Shown in pieces: positions 49,651-61,305 of a stretch of DNA of 64,000 nucleotides. Location of the stretch: positions 5,272,501 to 5,336,500 of the forward strand of contig CP042279.1 of NCBI GenBank assembly GCA_007858575.1, read 5' to 3'. Source of the DNA: Streptomyces sp. WAC08241. Its GTDB lineage: Bacteria > Actinomycetota > Actinomycetes > Streptomycetales > Streptomycetaceae. Both the position numbers and the translations under genes were made by a program. Every line of letters starts with the position of its first letter. The stretch's first letter is position 1. The notes below the pieces were generated by a model. It did not search any database. It was given only the letters and a program-made list of their open reading frames with translations, and was not told the origin of the DNA.

Positions 49651-51607
49651 TCAGACGAGCCGTACGGGCTTCTCGGGGCGTACGCCGGTGCGTGCGAGCC
49701 AGTCCCGCAGGGGTTCGGGGTCGCCGTCCTCGACGAGGGAGAGGACCCGGGGCCGAGGTCCGTCGCCCGCTCGCCGCCGAGGAGCAGGGCGGGGCCGTCG
49801 AGCCAGTCGAGCCCAGGGGCCGCCTCGGCGGTGTCCACGGCCGCGCAGCAGACCATCGCGGTGACGTGGTCGGCGAGCAGGTCGCGGCCGCTGCGGGGCG
49901 GCTGGAGCGGGAAGAGCGGCAGAGGGCCGTCGGGGCCGCTGACGCCTCCGTACGCGGCGGCCGGGTCCGCCGCGGAGTCGGCCGGTGTCCGCCCCCGGGC
50001 GCTCTCCGCGGCGACCCTGGCCTCCCGCGCGGCCTCCTCACGGGCGAGGAGGGCACTGAGCGCCCCGGCGAGGGCGTCGGCGGCGGGGTTGGCCGGGGAG
50101 TCGTCGTCGAGATCGCCGAGATCACCGAGATCGCCGAGATCGTTGGGGCCGCCGAGGTCGTCGAGGTGGTCATGGTCGTCCGGGCCGGGGAGGTCGCCGG
50201 GGCGCCGGGGCCCCGGAGTCGGGCCTGTCGGAGCCGGTGCCGTCGGTCGTACGGAGGTCCGCGCCGTCATCGATGTCCGTACCGGTATCGGTAGCGGTAT
50301 CGGTAGGGGTGCTCGCTTCGGCGCCCGGCCCCGGAGTCGGCGCCGTCGTCAGGCGGTCGATCACGCGGGTCAGGGTCGGGCCGTCGGCCGGGGGCGGGGC
50401 GCCGGGGGTGGCGGCGGCCGCGTCGATGCCGTCGAGGACCTGGTGGAGACGGGCCGCGTCCGTGCGCCACTTCCGGTCCACGACCTCTTCCGGGTACTGG
50501 CTCCACTCCACCGGCGACCAGTCGGGGCCGGGCGCGGCCGGGCCGCCGTGGAAGAGGCGGGCGGCGAGCAGCGAGGCGGCCTCGTCGACCGTGCCCGGCT
50601 CCTCCAGGAGGTCGCAGGCGGGCCGCTCGCCGAGGCGGGAGGAGAAGCCGTCGGCGAGCCGGTCGCGGCGGGACAGCTCGGTCAGGGCGGAGACCACGCC
50701 CGCGTCGAGCTTGGCGGGCCATCGGCCCATGCGCCAGGCGGGCAGCGCGACCCGGGTCAGGAGGCGGTCCCAGCCCGCGTACGCCAGGCCGACCTGCTCC
50801 TGCGCCACGATCCGTACGCCGTAGTCGACCTCCTGGGCCCGCTCCGAGCCCGCGGCGGCGACCCCGCGCTCCATCTCGGCGGCGTGCCCACGACAGGCGC
50901 GCAGCAGGACGCGGGCGACCTGCCCGACGCCGTGGGCGCCGAGGCGGCGGACCGGGTCGAGGCCGGGGTCCCGGGGCACGGCGATCGCGGCGTCCAGACC
51001 GCGGACGAAGCGGCGGGCGGCGGCTATGTCGGGATGGGCGGCGGGCCCGGTGCCGGCCACCACGGGGCGAGGACCGCCCGCAGTTCGCCGACCCGCATCC
51101 ACCAGAGGAAGGGCGAGCCTATGACCAGGACGGGAGCGCCGTCGCCACCGGTCCTGGAAGAACGATGGGCGCGGTGGGTGCGGTGAGTCCGGTCCTCCAG
51201 CCAACTGTCGCAGTCCGGGGTCAGGGCTATCGCGGCGGGCGCCGGGACGCCGAGCCGGTCGGCCAGGTCCCGCACGAGCCGGTACAGGTCGGGGCGGCGG
51301 TCTCGGCCAGTTCCACCGTCGGCGTGGCGGCCGGGCGGGCCCGGGCGACGACGAGGGCGACGGCCGTGGCGGCGAGGAGGACGACGACCGCGAGGGCGGT
51401 CACGATCCAGCGGGCCGTGCCCCATCCCGTACCCGAGAAGTGGCCGGTGACCTCGCCCGCGTACAGCACGACGGCCACTGCGGCGGGGAGCACCGCGAGG
51501 CCCAGTGCCCTGCCGCGGACGCGGAGGACGGCGAGGGCCCGGGAGCGCGCGGCACGCGCACCCCACTCCTCACCGACGGCGGAACCGGTGCCGGACACGC
51601 CGCTCAT
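49651..51607 (-). CDS. membrane protein with degenerate M48-like peptidase domain and acidic repeat
   Basis: About 650 residues, several frameshifts. ATG 51607 follows AGGAGGGG. Two hydrophobic segments (LGLAVLPAAVAVVLYAG and WIVTALAVVVLLAATAVALV) precede RLGVPAPAAIALTPDCDSWL and PVLVIGSPFLWWMRVGELRA then VLAPVVAGT. In HtpX/M48 peptidases the VLAHE(L/I)xH zinc site stands where this has VLAPVVAGT, so the catalytic motif is missing. Downstream are RRDRLADGF, a D/L-rich stretch (DDLGGPNDLGDLGDLGDLDD) and a C-terminal domain ending RPEKPVRLV. Likely a non-catalytic homologue. Confidence 0.6.
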
Positions 51608-51980
51608 CATCCCCTCCTGCCCTGGTCGGGACTGCCTGTGGCGGTGTTGGTCACTCCCCACTGTGGCACCCGTCACTGACATCGCAATGCCGGTGGGCTA
51701 AGTGCCGAACGCCTGCGCCGCACCCTAGTTGGGGTGGTGGCGGGCATCCGGATGGCTCATCCGTCCTCGATGGAATGGCGCCTGGGCCTCGGCGGCCTTG
51801 CGCGCGATGTCCGTGCGGTGCTGGGAACCGTCCAAGCCCGGGATGCCTGTGGCCGACCCCCACTGTGGCACCCCGCGCCGGTTCGCGGGCCTGCGCGCAC
51901 CCAGTTGGGGTGGTGGCGGGCGTCATCCGGATGGCTCATCCGTCACTCGATGGAATGGCTTTGGGCAAGGTGATGGCGCT

Positions 51981-52014
51981 CGCGCGGCCGTACGGTCCGC
52001 CGTACGGCCGCGCG
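51981..52014 (-). terminator. terminator of purD
   Basis: CGCGCGGCCGTACGG-TCCG-CCGTACGGCCGCGCG, a perfect 15-bp stem, 18 bases past the purD stop. The older duplicate of the purD end lacks it. Confidence 0.85.
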
Positions 52015-52031
52015 AATCGGTCACGGGGAAA

Positions 52032-53281
<1,250 letters not shown>

Positions 53282-53343
53282 GCCAGCCAGGGTAGCCCGC
53301 GGGACGGGATGCCCTTCGTACGGGCCACCGAGCGAGACGCCCC

Positions 53344-55503
53344 TACTCGTTCGTGTATTCCTCCACAACCGTGGCGCCGAGCTCGCGCACGATCAGGTCG
53401 TGGCCGGAGAGGGCCGAGTCGACGAGGTCGGGATCGTCCTCCTCCGGAACGTCGTCCTCCGGCGCCACGGGCTGCGGCGCGGGCGGGGAGTACGCGGGCG
53501 CGGACGGGGCCTTCGCGGGCGCGGACGACTGGGCCTGTACGGGAGCGGGGGTCGACTGCGCGGGCTGTGGCGCGTGCTGTGCGTGCTGCGCCTGCTGTAC
53601 GGGCGACGGGGACGGGGCCGCCGGGGGGCCTGCTGGAAGGAGTGCGCCGGGCGGGGCCCGCCGGGCGGCCGCCGAAGTTGGCGGCGGCGGGCGGCGGGGC
53701 TGCACCGCCCGAGGGATCGATGATCGCCTCGATCTTCCACTGGACGTTGAACTGCTCGGCGAGGGCCTGCTTCAGGACGTCCTCGCTGCCGCTGCTGGCG
53801 AAGTTGTCCCGGGCGCCGGCGTTGAGGAAGCCGAGCTGGAGGGTGGTGCCGTCGAACCCGGCCACCTGCGCGTTCTGACTGAGCAGGATCCAGGTGAAGC
53901 GGCGCCGGTTCTTGACGGCGTCGAGGATCTGCGGCCAGAGGTTCCGCACCTGGGAGGTGTCGCCGCCGGAGGGAGCGGGGCGGCGGGCGCGGGAGGCCTG
54001 CGGGGCCGGTGGGGTGTGCGGGGCCTGTGGGGCGGGGGCGGACGCGGCGGCGCCGGGCCAGGCGCTGGGGGCGCTGCCGCCACCGGGCGCGGCCGCTCCG
54101 GGCCAGGCACCGGGCCGGGGCTCGGCGGGCGCCGGGGACTGCGGTTCCACGGGCTGTACGGGGCGGGCTGGGCCTGCGGGGACTGCTGGGGCGGCGGGGA
54201 CTGCGGGCCTGCGGGGGCTGCTGTACGGGTGGGGGCGGGGCCATGGGGGTGTGGGCGTCGGGCCCGGGGACGTACCCCAGGGCGGGCGCGGGGGCCCGGG
54301 AGGCCCGGAGGTGAAGACGGGCGCGGGCGCGGACGCGGCGGCGGTCGTGACGCCGCGCTCCAGCCGGTCCAGGCGCGCCTGGAGGAACGCTCGTCGTCGA
54401 AGGCGGCGGGCAGCAGGACGCGCGCGCAGATCAGCTCCAACTGGAGCCGGGGCGAGGTGGCGCCCCGCATCTCGGTGAGTCCGGCGTTCACGAGGTCGGC
54501 GGCCCGGCTGAGTTCGGCGGCCCCGAAGACGGACGCCTGCGCCTGCATGCGCTCGACCACGTCGACCGGGGCGTCGATGAGGCCCTTCTCGGCGGCGTCC
54601 GGCACGGCGGCCAGGATCACCAGGTCGCGCAGCCGCTCCAGGAGGTCGGCGACGAACCGGCGGGGGTCGTTGCCACCCTCGATGACGCGGTCGACGACCT
54701 CGAAGGCGGCGGCGCCGTCACCGGCGGCGAAGGCGTCGACGACGGAGTCGAGCAGCGAGCCGTCGGTGTAGCCGAGGAGGGAGGTGGCCATGGCGTAGGT
54801 CACGCCGTCGTCGGCGGCGCCGGCCAGGAGCTGGTCCATGACGGACATGGAGTCACGCACGGACCCGGCGCCGGCGCGCACGACGAGCGGCAGCACGCCG
54901 TCCTCGACGGGGATGCCCTCGCGTCCGCAGACCTCGCCGAGGTAGTCCCGGAGGGTGCCGGGCGGGACGAGGCGGAAGGGGTAGTGGTGGGTCCGCGACC
55001 GGATGGTCCCGATGACCTTCTCGGGCTCGGTGGTGGCGAAGATGAACTTCAGGTGCTCCGGGGGCTCCTCGACCACCTTCAGGAGGGCGTTGAAGCCCGC
55101 CGAGGTGACCATGTGGGCCTCGTCGATGATGTAGATCTTGTACCGGCTGGAAGCGGGCCCGAAGAAGGCCTTCTCCCGCAGGTCACGGCGTCGTCCACGC
55201 CGCCGTGGGAGGCGGCGTCGATCTCGATGACGTCGATCGACCCGGGCCCGTTCCGCGCGAGGTCCCGACAGGACTGGCACTCGCCGCAGGGGCGGGGGTC
55301 GGGCCCTGCTCGCAGTTCAGGCAGCGGGCGAGGATGCGGGCGCTGGTCGTCTTGCCGCAGCCGCGGGGTCCGCTGAACAGGTACGCGTGATTGACCCGGT
55401 TGTTCCGCAGGGCCTGCTGCAACGGGTCGGTGACATGCTCCTGCCCGATGACCTCGGCGAAGGACTCGGGGCGATAGCGGCGGTAGAGCGCGAGAGACGA
55501 CAC
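53344..55503 (-). CDS. dnaX: DNA polymerase III subunits gamma and tau
   Basis: Clamp-loader ATPase. About 720 residues over several frames. GTG start: SSLALYRRYRPESFAEVIGQ. Motifs: YLFSGPRGCGKTTSARILAR (Walker A), a zinc module with CLNCEQG and CGECQSC, DAASHGGVDD, IIDEAHMVTSAGFNALLKVV (Walker B/sensor), FATTEPEKVIGTIRSR and the lid domain. The C-terminal third is a long Pro/Gln/Ala-rich linker and a tau-like end, EEYTNE. It lies just downstream of ffs, as usual in bacteria. Confidence 0.95.
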
Positions 55504-55649
55504 GTGTACGAGGTTATAGGCGTGCACCGACAACCCGGGAAAAACGGCCGGGGCGACTTCGTGGGCCCTCGGCCTCCTGGCCTCCTGGACTCCTGGCCTC
55601 CCGGGCGGGGACCGCGCACGGGCTGCGGCCGACCACTGTTCCCGGGAAC

Positions 55650-55742
55650 GCAAGCGCCCCCACGCACCCGCCAGAGCCGACCTACCCTTGCTGCCTTCCG
55701 GCCCTGGGGGAGTTCAGTCAGATAGCGCCGCGTGAGGGGCTC
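55650..55742 (-). ncRNA. ffs: signal recognition particle RNA (4.5S type)
   Basis: On the minus strand the conserved apical domain reads CAGGGCCGGAAGGCAGCAAG followed by GGTAGGT. It is flanked by arms that pair (GCCCCTCACGC with GCGTGGGGGC). This is the small bacterial SRP RNA that binds Ffh for co-translational targeting. Exact ends are estimated from the stem. Confidence 0.9.
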
Positions 55743-55858
55743 CGCCCAGACTACCCGATGCCAGGGGCACCGGGACCCCACACCCCCGCCCGAACCCCCG
55801 CCGACCCCGCCCGGGATCGGGTTCGCGAGCACCCCCTCGGTCATGTAATGTTCCCGGC

Positions 55859-55942
55859 GGAGGATTCGCCTAGAGGCCTAGGGCGCACGCTTGGAAAGCG
55901 TGTTGGGGGCAACCCTCACGAGTTCGAATCTCGTATCCTCCG
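55859..55942 (+). tRNA. tRNA-Ser(GGA), integration site of the element
   Basis: Acceptor GGAGGAT/ATCCTCC, anticodon loop CACGC-TTGGAAA-GCGTG (GGA), long variable arm TTGGGGGCAACCCTCA, T arm CGAGTTCGAATCTCG, encoded CCA. An integrase gene ends inside it on the opposite strand, so the 3' half is the probable attB/attL core. Confidence 0.93.
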
Positions 55943-57283
55943 CCAGTGCCTCACCGGGCACGATGTCGAAGGGCCCCACCGTTCGCGGTGGGGCCCTTCG
56001 ACGTTTCTCAACCCCGTTGTCCTGGTTTTGTCCACAGCGGTTGTTTCCGGGGCTCCCCAGATCGCCGCGCCGATCTTCCGGGCCACTTCCTTCAGAAGGT
56101 GGTCGGGGACGTGGAGGTACCGCGCCCGCATCCGCGCGGCCCCGCCCGGCTCCCACCCCATGATCTGGTCGATCACCCGATCGGGAACGCCCAGCAGCAT
56201 CAGCACCGTGCCGGCGGTGTGCCGGGCGTCGTGCAGGCGGCCCTCACGGACCGCCGCGTCCTCCAGGAGGCGCTTCCAGTCGTGGTAGTCCGTGTTCGGG
56301 CTCAGAGGCCCGCCCAGAGGCTTGGTAAACACGTAGTCCGACTTCGACCACAGGTCACCGGCGATCTTCCGCTCGTGTTCCTGCTCGCCCTGGTGGGAGC
56401 GAAGCATCGCGACCAGCGGCCCGGGAAGGGCACCGCCCGACGGCCCGCCTTCGACTTTGTGTTCTTGGTCTCACGCCGGGTCTGCACCCGATCCGGCAGT
56501 AGCTCGCCTTCCGCCCACAGGGGCGGAGTCGGAGCAGCCGTGAGCGTACTTCGGGCGGAGCCGGTTCCGGCGCAGCTTCAGGTACTCGTTGTCCAGGTCG
56601 ACGTCCTCCCAGCGCAGGCCCAGCGTCTCTCCCTGCCGCAGGCCTAGGGCCAGGGCGAGCATCCAGCGGGCGCTGTTCCGCCGCTTGTTCACTTCGAGCA
56701 GCAGACGCTGGACCTCCTCCACGGAGTACGGCTCCACCTCCGTCTCGTCCTCCTCCATCCGCGGGGGCTTGGCGAGCGCGGCCGCGTTCTTGCTCGCGTG
56801 GCCGCGCCGCACTGCCTCGCCCAGTGCGGTGCGGGCCGTACGGTGTGCCTGGTGGGCGGTGCCCGCCTTGCTGCCGGCCTTCTGCATTCGGCGGTACAGG
56901 CTTTCCAGGTGTTCGGGCTCCAGGCGGTCGATGCGGTGCTTTCCCACGCCGGGGACGAGGTGCACGCGGACCGCGACTTCGTAGCCGTCGTAGGTGTTCT
57001 CGCTCACGACCGGCTTGGCAATGTTCTCGATCCAGTGGAGAAGCCACTTCTCGACGGTCCAGGGCTTACCGGGCTGGCGCGCCGAACCTTCGTCGCGCTG
57101 CTTCTCCAATCGGCGGACCTCATCCACCAATTCTTTGCGCGTCGGGCGGGTCAGGTGACGGCGGTAAGGCGTTCCGTCGTCCTTGTAGCCCATCGGCACT
57201 CGGGCGTGCCAACGTTCGTCCTTGCCGAAGTAGATAGCTGATTCGCCATTGGCTCGGCGCATTCGCTTCTTCTGTTCTTCCAT
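55916..57283 (-). CDS. int: tyrosine-recombinase integrase of the AICE
   Basis: About 455 residues with one frameshift near 56490. ATG at 57283. N-terminal arm-binding domain (RWHARVPMGYKDDGTPYRRH), core-binding SAM-like domain (KPWTVEKWLLHWIENIAKPV, TYDGYEVAVRVHLVP), catalytic domain with LALGLRQGETLGLRWEDVD (Arg), HDARHTAGTVLMLLGV (H-x-x-R) and MRARYLHVPDHLL (Tyr). The frame continues through a stem-loop and stops inside tRNA-Ser, giving a C-terminus WRRIRDSNS that is encoded by the tRNA complement. It catalyses site-specific insertion and, with Xis, excision. Confidence 0.92.
55965..56002. terminator. stem-loop between tRNA-Ser and integrase catalytic region
   Basis: GTCGAAGGGCCCCACC and GGTGGGGCCCTTCGAC, perfect 16-bp stem. 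It can terminate tRNA-Ser; it also lies inside the extended integrase frame. Confidence 0.8.
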
Positions 57284-57293
57284 CGTGTTCCCT

Positions 57294-57514
57294 TTAGGCG
57301 GCCGGCCGGTGGGCACGGCGAAGCTGGGCGGCGAATTCGATGACGGCGTCGACGGGGACCCGACGGAGTCGGCCGACGGGTACGGACTCCAGCTCTCCGC
57401 TGCGGATGTAGCGGTAGCAGAGGTCCGGCCGATCTGGAGGCGGCGGGCGGCCTCTTCGACCCTCAGCAGGACGAGCGTGTGGTCTTCACGCGAGTCGAGG
57501 TCTCGGTCATTCAT
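57294..57514 (-). CDS. xis: excisionase (HTH_17/MerR-like)
   Basis: About 72 residues, one frameshift near 57425. LLRVEEAARRLQIGRT then CYRYIRSGELESVPVGRLRR and VPVDAVIEFAAQLRRAHRPA, the winged-helix pattern of AICE excisionases. It ends 10 bases before int, giving a xis-int operon. Confidence 0.9.
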
Positions 57515-57587
57515 TCGGTGCGCTCCTCCGGGCGAGAGGGGACGGCCTGCGGGCGCAGGCGGCGTGTGTGTCCGAGGTGGGAATTTC

Positions 57588-57796
57588 TGCGTCATCGCGT
57601 CATCTGCGTCATTCAGGGATCTGACCTGCGTTTTCAGGTGACGCAGGGCGTGGCGGTCTGTGTCATCCGTGACGCAGTCGTCCGTCACCGGGGTGACGCA
57701 GGTGACGCATGATGACGCAGAGATTCGGGCTCTGCGTCACCCCTGTCCGTGCAGGTCAGGTGCGGTTTCCGGGGGCGTGATGACGCGGGTGACGCA
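57588..57796. repeat. iteron-like field of TGACGCA repeats
   Basis: Nine exact copies of the 7-mer in 209 bases: direct at 57639, 57670, 57694, 57703, 57713 and 57790; inverted (TGCGTCA) at 57588, 57605 and 57733. Near-matches lie at 57597 and 57781. Two direct copies are spaced 9 bases and the next 10 bases, close to one helical turn. It lies between the replication gene and xis, so it may be a replication origin or a regulator-binding array controlling xis-int. Confidence 0.8.
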
Positions 57797-57914
57797 GCGT
57801 CTTTCTACTTAGGAAAAAGACGGGGTTGTCTCTGTTGTTGTGCGTGCCTTCGGGCGTGAATCAGGAGCCGCGAAGCGGCACGCCTTTGGGCGGCGGCGAG
57901 CCGCCGAAGAGCAG

Positions 57915-57949
57915 AGGAGCACCCCGCCGCCAGGGCGTGGCGTGCTCCT
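57915..57949 (-). terminator. possible hairpin after replication ATPase gene
   Basis: AGGAGCAC/GTGCTCCT with GC-rich loop, about 35 bases past the stop of the ATPase gene. Confidence 0.45.
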
Positions 57950-57983
57950 CTTGCTTGTGCGCGAGCGGCGCGGCGGGTGTGGG

Positions 57984-59453
57984 TCAGAACGCCGACTGCT
58001 GTTCGTCGGCCGGGGGTGCGGGTCGGGTCATCTCGATGTAGCGGGCCGTCTTGGTGCGGCCCCAGTCGACCAGGACACCCCGGGCGGCGAGGACGGGTTG
58101 GAGGCGCTTGAGGCGGTCGGAGAGGACTTTGCCGGTGGTGGGCCAGCCCTTGGGCAGGGGCCGGAACTCTCCTTCGTCGGTGTAGAGCTGGGTCAGGGCG
58201 TGCAGCCACTCGGCCGACGCCATCCGCACCTCGCTGCCCGGTTCGATGTCGGCGGCGCGCTTGAGGACGGTCTGGGCGAGCAGGTCACCCTCGATGACGT
58301 CGTCGTTGAGGTCGTCCAGGCTCGCCCGGTAGGCCTCCAGGGCGCCGAAGTTCCGGGCCGTGTCGAGCTGCGCACACAGGTGGGCGAAGTCCGCCATCCG
58401 CAGGTCGGTGGGGATGTCGGCCTGCGCGGCGCGGACCTCGACCGCGAGGTCGAGGACGGAGCCGAGGATCACGGGTAGGGCTTCGGCGAACTCCGCCCAC
58501 AGCTCCGCCTCCGTCCGCCGCACCCGGGGCCGTTCCAGGCGGAGGGGAGGAGGCGTTCGGCGAGGTCGGCGGATGACGCCGACGTCGATGCCCGTGAGCA
58601 GCATCGGCCGGCGGTAGCGGGACCGGACGACGTCGCCGTCGGTGAACAGGGCCCGCTTGATGTTCTCCGCTCCGGTGACGATGCAGCACATGAGGTCGGA
58701 GAGGTCGGGGCCGAGGTGGGAGAGGTTGTCCAGGCCGGTGACCCATCCGGCGGCGACGGCGGTGATCAGGTTCTCCTCGTCCTTCGGGGCCCGGCGCAGG
58801 TCGCCGCTCATGCCCTCGATGATCCGCACCAGCATCTTCCCGGCGGTGGACTTGCCCGCGCCCTGCGGACCGGTGAGGAAGGGGCGGGACGGGGACGTCG
58901 GGGCCGAGGCAGCCGATCAGCCAGGCGAGGGCGAGGGACTCGGCGCGGGCGTCGGCGAAGTTGCACAGGCGCATCAGCAGGTCGATGCCCTTGCCGTCGG
59001 TGTCCTTGACCGGCAGGGGCAGTTCTCCGGTGAGCTGGGTGCGGCGCCAGCAGACCTCGCGCGGGTCGGGGATGCGGATGTCCCAGCCGGTGGGGTGGAT
59101 GCGGACGGACTGGCCGTCGTCGCGGCCGAGGTCGAGCCAGGTGGCGCCGTCGAATCCGGGGGCGACGCGGATGTGGACGGGCTGGACGTCCTCGGTGAGC
59201 GCGAGTGCTTCGATCAAGTCGAGTGCCTCCTTCAAAGCAGTGCCGTTGAACACGCCCAGGCCGTCGCGGAACAGGCCGACCATGAGTTCTGGCGGTGGCT
59301 GCCGGTGGTGCCTTGGGAGCGGATGGGGCGGGCGACGGGGTGGCCGTTGCGCTGGGCGTAGACGGTGCCGTCGACGGTGCGGAAGTACCGGAAATGGGCC
59401 TGGGCGTAGTCGGTGATGACCTCGCGGGCCGGGTTCTTCTCGTCCTCGGACAT
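57984..59453 (-). CDS. AICE replication ATPase/helicase-like protein
   Basis: About 488 residues, frameshifts near 59290, 58885 and 58555. Walker A PFLTGPQGAGKSTAGKMLVR, then VTGLDNLSHLGPDLSDLMCC (Walker B-like), and RSRYRRPMLLTGIDVGVIRR (arginine-finger region). The C-terminal part has KGWPTTGKVLSDRLKRLQPV, resembling a winged-helix domain, and ends DEQQSAF. This is the SF3/AAA-like partner that follows prim-pol genes in AICEs and plasmids, probably loading at the element origin. Its ATG is two bases after the prim-pol stop. Confidence 0.78.
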
Positions 59454-59455
59454 GG

Positions 59456-60288
59456 CTACATCCCCAGAGCGGCAGAGGCGTTGGTCCACGCGTCGGTGCA
59501 GTGCCGCGGGGACTCGCCCTTGGCCTGCGCGGCGGTGAACAGGCGGCCGATGTGGGCCTCGGTGAGGCAGCCGCACCGGCCGTGGGCGGAGAGCACCGCG
59601 AGGAACGTCCGGTACACCGCCGCGTGCACCCTGCTCGTCGCGGCGGCGATCTGCTGCTCGGCCATGGCGATGCCGCGCTCCAGGTAGACGGGCGAACGGT
59701 GCGGGCACTTCCCACCCCCGGCGAGCGGGGCACCGCGACGGCGTGGGGAGCGGTGCGGGCGGCGGGCTTCACCTTGACCAGCTCGTGCACGGCGGCGGGG
59801 ACATCGGCCATGAGGCCGGTGCCGGGGCCGAGCCAGCGGGCGTAGGACATGGTCGACTTGATGTCGACGCCCGCCCGGGCGCCGTTCACCGACCGCACGG
59901 TGCCCCGGTAGATCCAGTGCTCCCCACGCGTGGTGGCCACGCTCACGCTGGGCGGCAGGTGCTCCCGGGCCCAGGCGACGGCGTTGGCGTTGTCGAGGTC
60001 GACCACGGTCACGCCGGCGCCGCCGGGTGGTAGCCGATGGCCCGTGCCCGCCGCCATGCCGCCGCCCACTGCCGGGAGCCGACGACGGCGGGGTCGGTGG
60101 TGGCGGCGGCCCAGCGTGGCACGGCCACGGGCAGGTGCACGGCCCGGGGCCCGCATGTTCGGTCGCCCGCCGCAGGCGAGGTCGTCGCAGGCGCGGCAGT
60201 TGCCGAACGGGCGCTTGTCGACCCGCAGGGGCAGCACCGGCAAGCCGCCTTCGGTGAGGCCGAGGGCGGTGGTGGGGATGCTGTTCAC
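59456..60288 (-). CDS. bifunctional DNA primase/polymerase (prim-pol, AEP type)
   Basis: About 278 residues, several frameshifts. Begins at GTG: NSIPTTALGLTEGGLPVLPL, RVDKRPFGNCRACDDLACGG (cysteine cluster), GVTVVDLDN (catalytic acidic motif), TTRGEHWIYRG (His motif) and GVDIKSTMSYARWLGPGT, ending DAWTNASAALGM. This N-terminal prim-pol domain is one of the three known AICE replication-initiator types (RepSA, RepAM, prim-pol). It primes and copies the excised circle. Its start overlaps the upstream small gene (GTGA). Confidence 0.88.
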
Positions 60289-60686
60289 GCGGGTACCCCC
60301 GCGCGGTCTCGTCGGACTTGATTCAGATGAGGCATGCTGGGTGTCTCCAGTTCTGTGAGAAGCACTGGTTGAGGGCGGCCTCGGCTTTGGTGAGACGGGG
60401 CCGCCCTCGGTGTTTCTGGTGGTTCAGTGCCGCTGCCAGTGGGGTCCGTCGGGGCCTCGTGCATGGGCTGGTGCTCGGTGAGGCGCCAGCCCTTGGCGGT
60501 GTAGTCGGGGATCAGGGTGTCGAGGATGAGGCCGCGGGCGTCGGTCCAGCTGCCGCGTTCGTCCTCGGTGCCGTCGGTGGTCGTGACCTCGATGTCCTCG
60601 GGTTCGGCGGTCGGGTCGAGGTGGTCGTAGAGGGTGATCTCCAAGTCCTCGCCGTCGCGGGTGAAGGTCCAGGTCTCAAGCCGCAC
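60285..60686 (-). CDS. small AICE protein, unknown function
   Basis: 133 residues. The N-terminal half is acidic beta-rich (MRLETWTFTRDGEDLEITLY, TDGTEDERGSWTDARGLI, IPDYTAKGWRLTEH). The C-terminal part is Pro/Ser-rich and could be frameshifted. It is coupled to prim-pol by a four-base overlap. No catalytic motif. Confidence 0.55.
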   Translation of the reverse strand: MRLETWTFTRDGEDLEITLYDHLDPTAEPEDIEVTTTDGTEDERGSWTDARGLILDTLIPDYTAKGWRLTEHQPMHEAPTDPTGSGTEPPETPRAAPSHQSRGRPQPVLLTELETPSMPHLNQVRRDRAGVPA

Positions 60687-60698
60687 GGGCGTCTCCTC

Positions 60699-60946
60699 TC
60701 AGAAGGGGGCTCGTCGCTGTAGCCGCCGGGCGGGGTGCGGTGCGGCAGGGGAGGAGGGTCCAGCGGAGGGTGTCGTCCAGCAGGGGCAGGGGTGCCAGTC
60801 GATGCCGTCGAACTTTCCGTCGGCGGTGACGCTGGTGTGACCGTGGCCGCCCGCGCCGTGGCAGTCGGGGCAGTGGGGGCGGGGGTGTCGGTCAGGACCA
60901 AGGCCCGGCGGGGCCAGGCGACCAGGGTGATGCGGAGTCGAGGCAT
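60699..60946 (-). CDS. small zinc-ribbon-like AICE protein
   Basis: About 82 residues, one frameshift near 60880. Starts MPRLRITLVAWPRRALVLTD and carries CPDCHGAGGHGHTSV and WHPCPCW, a DnaJ-type CxxCxGxG plus C-x-C arrangement. Such small Cys proteins recur in Streptomyces integrative elements; the role is unknown. Confidence 0.6.
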
Positions 60947-60957
60947 TGCGCAGTTCC

Positions 60958-61146
60958 TCAGAGGTCGGGGAGGGCGTCGATGAGGCTCTGGGTGAGCTGG
61001 TTGATGGGCTTGGCGGCGCCGGTGGAGGCGAGGAAGAACCCGAACATGGCGGCGATGAAGGCGGATCCGGCGCCGAGGGTCTTGGAGCGGAGGAGGAAGA
61101 ACAGGACGAGTCCGAAGAGGGCGACGAGCGAGATCGTGACGGCCAT
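60958..61146 (-). CDS. SpdB-like small membrane protein
   Basis: 62 residues with two hydrophobic segments (ISLVALFGLVLFFLL and AGSAFIAAMFGFFLASTGA), ending INQLTQSLIDALPDL. Size, topology and position beside tra match Spd spread proteins, which help plasmid movement between hyphal compartments. Assignment to Spd is inference. Confidence 0.65.
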   Translation of the reverse strand: MAVTISLVALFGLVLFFLLRSKTLGAGSAFIAAMFGFFLASTGAAKPINQLTQSLIDALPDL

Positions 61147-61305
61147 GCCGAAACTCCCTTGATCACAAGGTGGGGTGGCTGGGTAGGCTGCGCGGGCCCC
61201 GGGTGCTCGCAAGCTCGGGGACATGGACCGGCGGCTGCGCTGGCGAGCGTTTGCTTCGAGCGAGCCCGCCAGAAGGCGGGTGGCCGCCGGTCCCACGACG
61301 TTCGT

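Noticed and set aside
57300..57800. CRISPR array (repeated TGACGCA words)
   Set aside because: Repeats are only 7 bp, occur in both orientations and at irregular spacing, with no constant-length spacers and no cas genes.
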